DNA of 7,627 bases, from positions 1 through 7,627 of the forward strand of contig CAZNZW010000091.1 of assembly GCA_964577615.1 (NCBI GenBank), written 5' to 3'. This document shows, piece after piece, positions 5,628 through 7,627 of the stretch (position 1 is the first letter of the stretch; every line of letters begins with the position of its first letter). Made by a program: the position numbers and the translations under genes. Under the pieces are notes generated by a model. That model ran no database searches. It was not told where the DNA came from and saw only the letters and a program-made list of their open reading frames with translations. The stretch comes from QNYZ01 sp964577615. GTDB taxonomy: Bacteria; Desulfobacterota; Desulfobacteria; Desulfobacterales; QNYZ01.

Positions 5628-6968
5628 TGGATTAAAAACCCGCTGGCCATACTGGTGCCGGAGGGGACCGACGCCGGCGGCGGCATTGTTGTGCAGGATG
5701 CGGTTATCACCGAGACAGTGCTTCCGGGCCGGGCGCCGTCGGCACCGCCGGACGCCATCTTTGATGCGGGCCGGCATGTTGTCCTGCCGGGGCTGATCAA
5801 TGCCCATCATCATTTCTGTCAGACACTGACCCGGGCGTTTCCATCCGCTCTGGACCGGGCGCTTTTTGCCTGGCTCAAGGCGCTGTATCCGGTCTGGACC
5901 GGGTTGACGGCCGAACACATGGCCGTGGCCACCCGGCTGGCCCTGGTTGAATTGCTGCGTTCCGGGTGCACCACGGCGTCGGACCACCATTACATGTTTC
6001 CGGCCGGTCTGGAAAACGCGGTCGATATTCAGGTGGCGGAGGCGGTTCGGCTGGGCATGCGGGTGGTGCTGACCCGCGGGTCCATGAGCCTGAGCGTGGA
6101 CGAAGGGGGCCTGCCGCCCAGGGCGGCCGTGCAGGATGAAGATACAATTCTTGCCGACAGTGAACGGCTGATCCGGACTTACCACCAGACCGGGCCGGGC
6201 GCCCGCGTGCAGGTGGCGCTGGCCCCATGCGCCCCCTTTACGGTGAGCGAGGCGTTGATGATGGAGAGTGCGCGACTGGCCCGGAAACACGGGGTCCGGC
6301 TGCACACCCATCTGGCTGAAACCGAAGATGAAACCGCATTCTGTCTGTCCACCACGAAAATGCGGCCCCTCGATTATCTGGAAAAACTCGGCTGGCTATC
6401 AGCGGACGTGTGGCTGGCCCATGGCATTCATTTCAACGCCGATGAGATGCGACGTCTGGGCAAGGCCGGAGTCGGTATCTGCCACTGTCCCGGGTCCAAC
6501 ATGATTCTGGCATCGGGAATCTGCCCCACCCGTGACCTTGAGGCCGCTGGCTGTCCGGTGGGACTGGGCGTGGATGGTTCGGCGTCCAATGACTGTTCCA
6601 ACCTGATTCAGGAGGTGCGGCAGGCCTTTCTTCTGCAGCGCCTTCGCTACGGCGCCGGCCGGATCAGCCACCGGGATGCCCTGCGCTGGGCCACGGCCGG
6701 GTCCGCCCGGTGCCTGGGGCGTGAGGATATTGGTGTCATCGCTCCGGGCAAACAGGCCGACCTGGCTCTGTTCACCCTGGATGATTTTCGTTTTTCAGGG
6801 GCGGGTGACCCCCTGGCCGCGCTTGTTTTGTGCGGTGCGCATCAGGCCGACCGTGTCATGGTGGCCGGGCGGTGGATTGTTGAGGCGGGGGAGGTCATCG
6901 GCGTGGATCGGGAGGCGTTGATGGCGGCCCATAACCGTCTGTCCCGGTCTCTGGCTGGCCGGGCGTGA
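5616..6968 (+). CDS. Amidohydrolase, probable 8-oxoguanine deaminase
   Basis: This 450-aa cytosolic protein is an amidohydrolase-superfamily enzyme of the deaminase branch that includes 8-oxoguanine deaminase, atrazine-type chlorohydrolases and guanine deaminase. An N-terminal beta-sandwich segment (about 1-57) precedes the TIM barrel. Mononuclear metal ligands are visible: H64 and H66 in NAHHHF, H232 in LHTHLAE with catalytic E235, H269 in LAHGIH and D320 in GVDGSASNDCSN. The GSASNDCSN stretch (321-329) and SGCTTASDHHYMFP (116-129) are what I associate with 8-oxoguanine deaminases, which make urate from 8-oxoguanine. Sequence similarity alone cannot exclude another aminated purine or triazine substrate. 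It is not close to E. coli SsnA, which occupies a comparable place in the E. coli cluster. The start at 5616 has GAGGG 4 nt upstream. The gene is divergent from ygeY and ends 1 nt from the next, oppositely oriented, gene. Confidence 0.88.
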   Translation: MDRIWIKNPLAILVPEGTDAGGGIVVQDAVITETVLPGRAPSAPPDAIFDAGRHVVLPGLINAHHHFCQTLTRAFPSALDRALFAWLKALYPVWTGLTAEHMAVATRLALVELLRSGCTTASDHHYMFPAGLENAVDIQVAEAVRLGMRVVLTRGSMSLSVDEGGLPPRAAVQDEDTILADSERLIRTYHQTGPGARVQVALAPCAPFTVSEALMMESARLARKHGVRLHTHLAETEDETAFCLSTTKMRPLDYLEKLGWLSADVWLAHGIHFNADEMRRLGKAGVGICHCPGSNMILASGICPTRDLEAAGCPVGLGVDGSASNDCSNLIQEVRQAFLLQRLRYGAGRISHRDALRWATAGSARCLGREDIGVIAPGKQADLALFTLDDFRFSGAGDPLAALVLCGAHQADRVMVAGRWIVEAGEVIGVDREALMAAHNRLSRSLAGRA

Positions 6969-6969
6969 T

Positions 6970-7606
6970 TTAGCCCAGTACGTTTTTTTTAAGATTTTCC
7001 ATGCCGACGGTTTCCATGAAACGTGCCGAACGAAGGGGTTCGCGGGCGGTGGCGGCATAAAAGCGCAGCGTCTTTCCAATCAATTCAATGGCATCGTCAT
7101 CGCTGAGTCCGTCTTCAACAACTTCCCCGATGCGCGGCTGGCTGCCGGCGTTGCCGCCGAAGATAAACCGCCAGCCATTCCCTCTCCCGATAAGGCCGAT
7201 ATCCCGCAGCCAGGATTCGCAGCAGGACATGTGACAGCCGGAGACAGCGGCCTTGACCTTGTAAGGCAGGGGGGTGTCAAAGGGCCAGGGCGTTCAGTTT
7301 TTCCGTTATCTTCTCCGTTTCCCGACGACCGTGCGCGCACCATTTCGGGCCGGGACAGGCCTGGATATAGTGCAGCTTTCCACTGGTATGGGGCGGGGCG
7401 GCCGGCAGGTTGAGTTCAGCCTTGAGCGCCGGCATTTTTTCCGGATCGATACCATGAAAGAAAAAACGCTGGGCGCCGGTCACCTTGGTCAGGGGAATGT
7501 CGTATTTTCGGACAATCTGTATCAGTCTGTCAAGATCGGCGCGCCTGAGGAATCCGCCCTCAAGGCCGGGCATGGGACAGAATGTCTGATGAATGGTTTT
7601 GCGCAT
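6970..7606 (-). pseudogene. Siroheme/[4Fe-4S] sulfite-reductase-like protein, interrupted by a +1 frameshift
   Basis: Two adjacent frames together encode one protein of the nitrite/sulfite reductase ferredoxin-like half-domain family, like the small (about 25 kDa) assimilatory-type sulfite reductases of sulfate reducers. Frame one (7606 to 7277) gives 109 residues with TGAQRFFFHGI at 43-53, a siroheme-contact motif, and C84-PGPKW-C90. Frame two, from 7278 to 6970, gives 102 more with SGC-HMS-C (C124 and C128), RDIGLIG and FGGNAGSQPRIGEVV. The joined CX5C and CX3C pairs are the canonical siroheme-[4Fe-4S] ligands, and the total of 211 aa is close to the usual family length. The upstream frame stops at TGA (7277-7279). 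The ATG at 7606 is preceded by AGGAAA. The second frame's internal ATG at 7230 falls inside the CX3C motif, so it is not a true start. The break may be a sequencing error, a recent mutation or recoding. Confidence 0.85.
7276..7282 (-). other. Frameshift site CTT TGA C (RF2-like heptamer)
   Basis: On the minus strand the upstream frame reads GCC CTT TGA C, and the continuing frame resumes at GAC (7278-7276). Reading CTT, skipping one T and reading GAC gives ...NALAL-DTPLPYKVK, with no residue gained or lost around the break. CTTTGAC is the heptamer at which E. coli prfB makes its programmed +1 shift. The Shine-Dalgarno-like stimulator (AGGGGG, 3 nt upstream in prfB) is absent; the preceding bases are AACGCCCTGGCC. 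Recoding is therefore possible but unsupported. Confidence 0.35.
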
Positions 7607-7627
7607 GGGTCGTTTCCTGGTTGTTAA

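Noticed and set aside
5387..5800. N-terminal extension of ygeY to a start at 5800 (540 aa).
   Set aside because: The extension overlaps the divergent amidohydrolase, shows no homology, and the start at 5386 has a good ribosome-binding site and gives the family's usual length.
7277..7279. The in-frame TGA in the sulfite-reductase-like gene as a selenocysteine codon, given the selenium-linked neighbours.
   Set aside because: Reading through in the same frame gives HPPALQGQGR and then non-conserved sequence, while the conserved SGCHMSCCES region lies in the +1 frame. A frame change, not readthrough, is needed.

Overview
The window is GC-rich, gene-dense bacterial DNA. It holds six intact protein genes and one interrupted gene. 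The content suggests an anaerobe, most likely a sulfate-reducing-type Desulfobacterota (formerly Deltaproteobacteria). The reasons are a ferredoxin-linked 2-oxoacid oxidoreductase, a short siroheme/[4Fe-4S] sulfite-reductase-like protein, and E. coli-type anaerobic purine-catabolism genes (ygeW, ygeY). This placement is an inference from gene content, not a taxonomic result.

Layout. (1) 115-2524, + strand: alpha subunit and a beta-gamma fusion subunit of a thiamine-pyrophosphate-dependent 2-oxoacid:ferredoxin oxidoreductase, overlapping by 8 nt. (2) 5386-2543, - strand: an apparent three-gene operon, ygeY (M20 metallohydrolase) > ygeW (knotted carbamoyltransferase) > ridA (enamine/imine deaminase), with gaps of 13 and 41 nt. 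It converges on the oxidoreductase genes with only 18 nt between stop codons. (3) 5387-5615: a 229-nt divergent intergenic region. It holds candidate overlapping promoters for both directions and an unusual 19/20-nt direct repeat. One repeat copy is the ribosome-binding site and start of the next gene; the other begins a 25-codon leader ORF. (4) 5616-6968, + strand: an amidohydrolase resembling 8-oxoguanine deaminase. (5) 7606-6970, - strand: a siroheme-binding sulfite-reductase-like gene split by a +1 frameshift at CTT TGA C, the same heptamer as the E. coli prfB (RF2) recoding site. Its stop is 1 nt from the amidohydrolase stop.

How the genes may fit together (inference): the amidohydrolase would deaminate an oxidised purine, giving urate if it is an 8-oxoguanine deaminase. 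YgeY and YgeW would act on ureido or acylated diamino acid intermediates after ring opening. RidA would hydrolyse the reactive 2-aminoacrylate released when such amino acids are deaminated to pyruvate. The 2-oxoacid oxidoreductase would convert the resulting 2-oxoacid to acyl-CoA plus reduced ferredoxin. The ammonia-lyase that E. coli places between ygeW and ygeY (ygeX) is absent here, as are the selenium-dependent hydroxylase genes, so the cluster probably extends beyond the window. No tRNA, rRNA, CRISPR array, insertion sequence or integration site was recognised.
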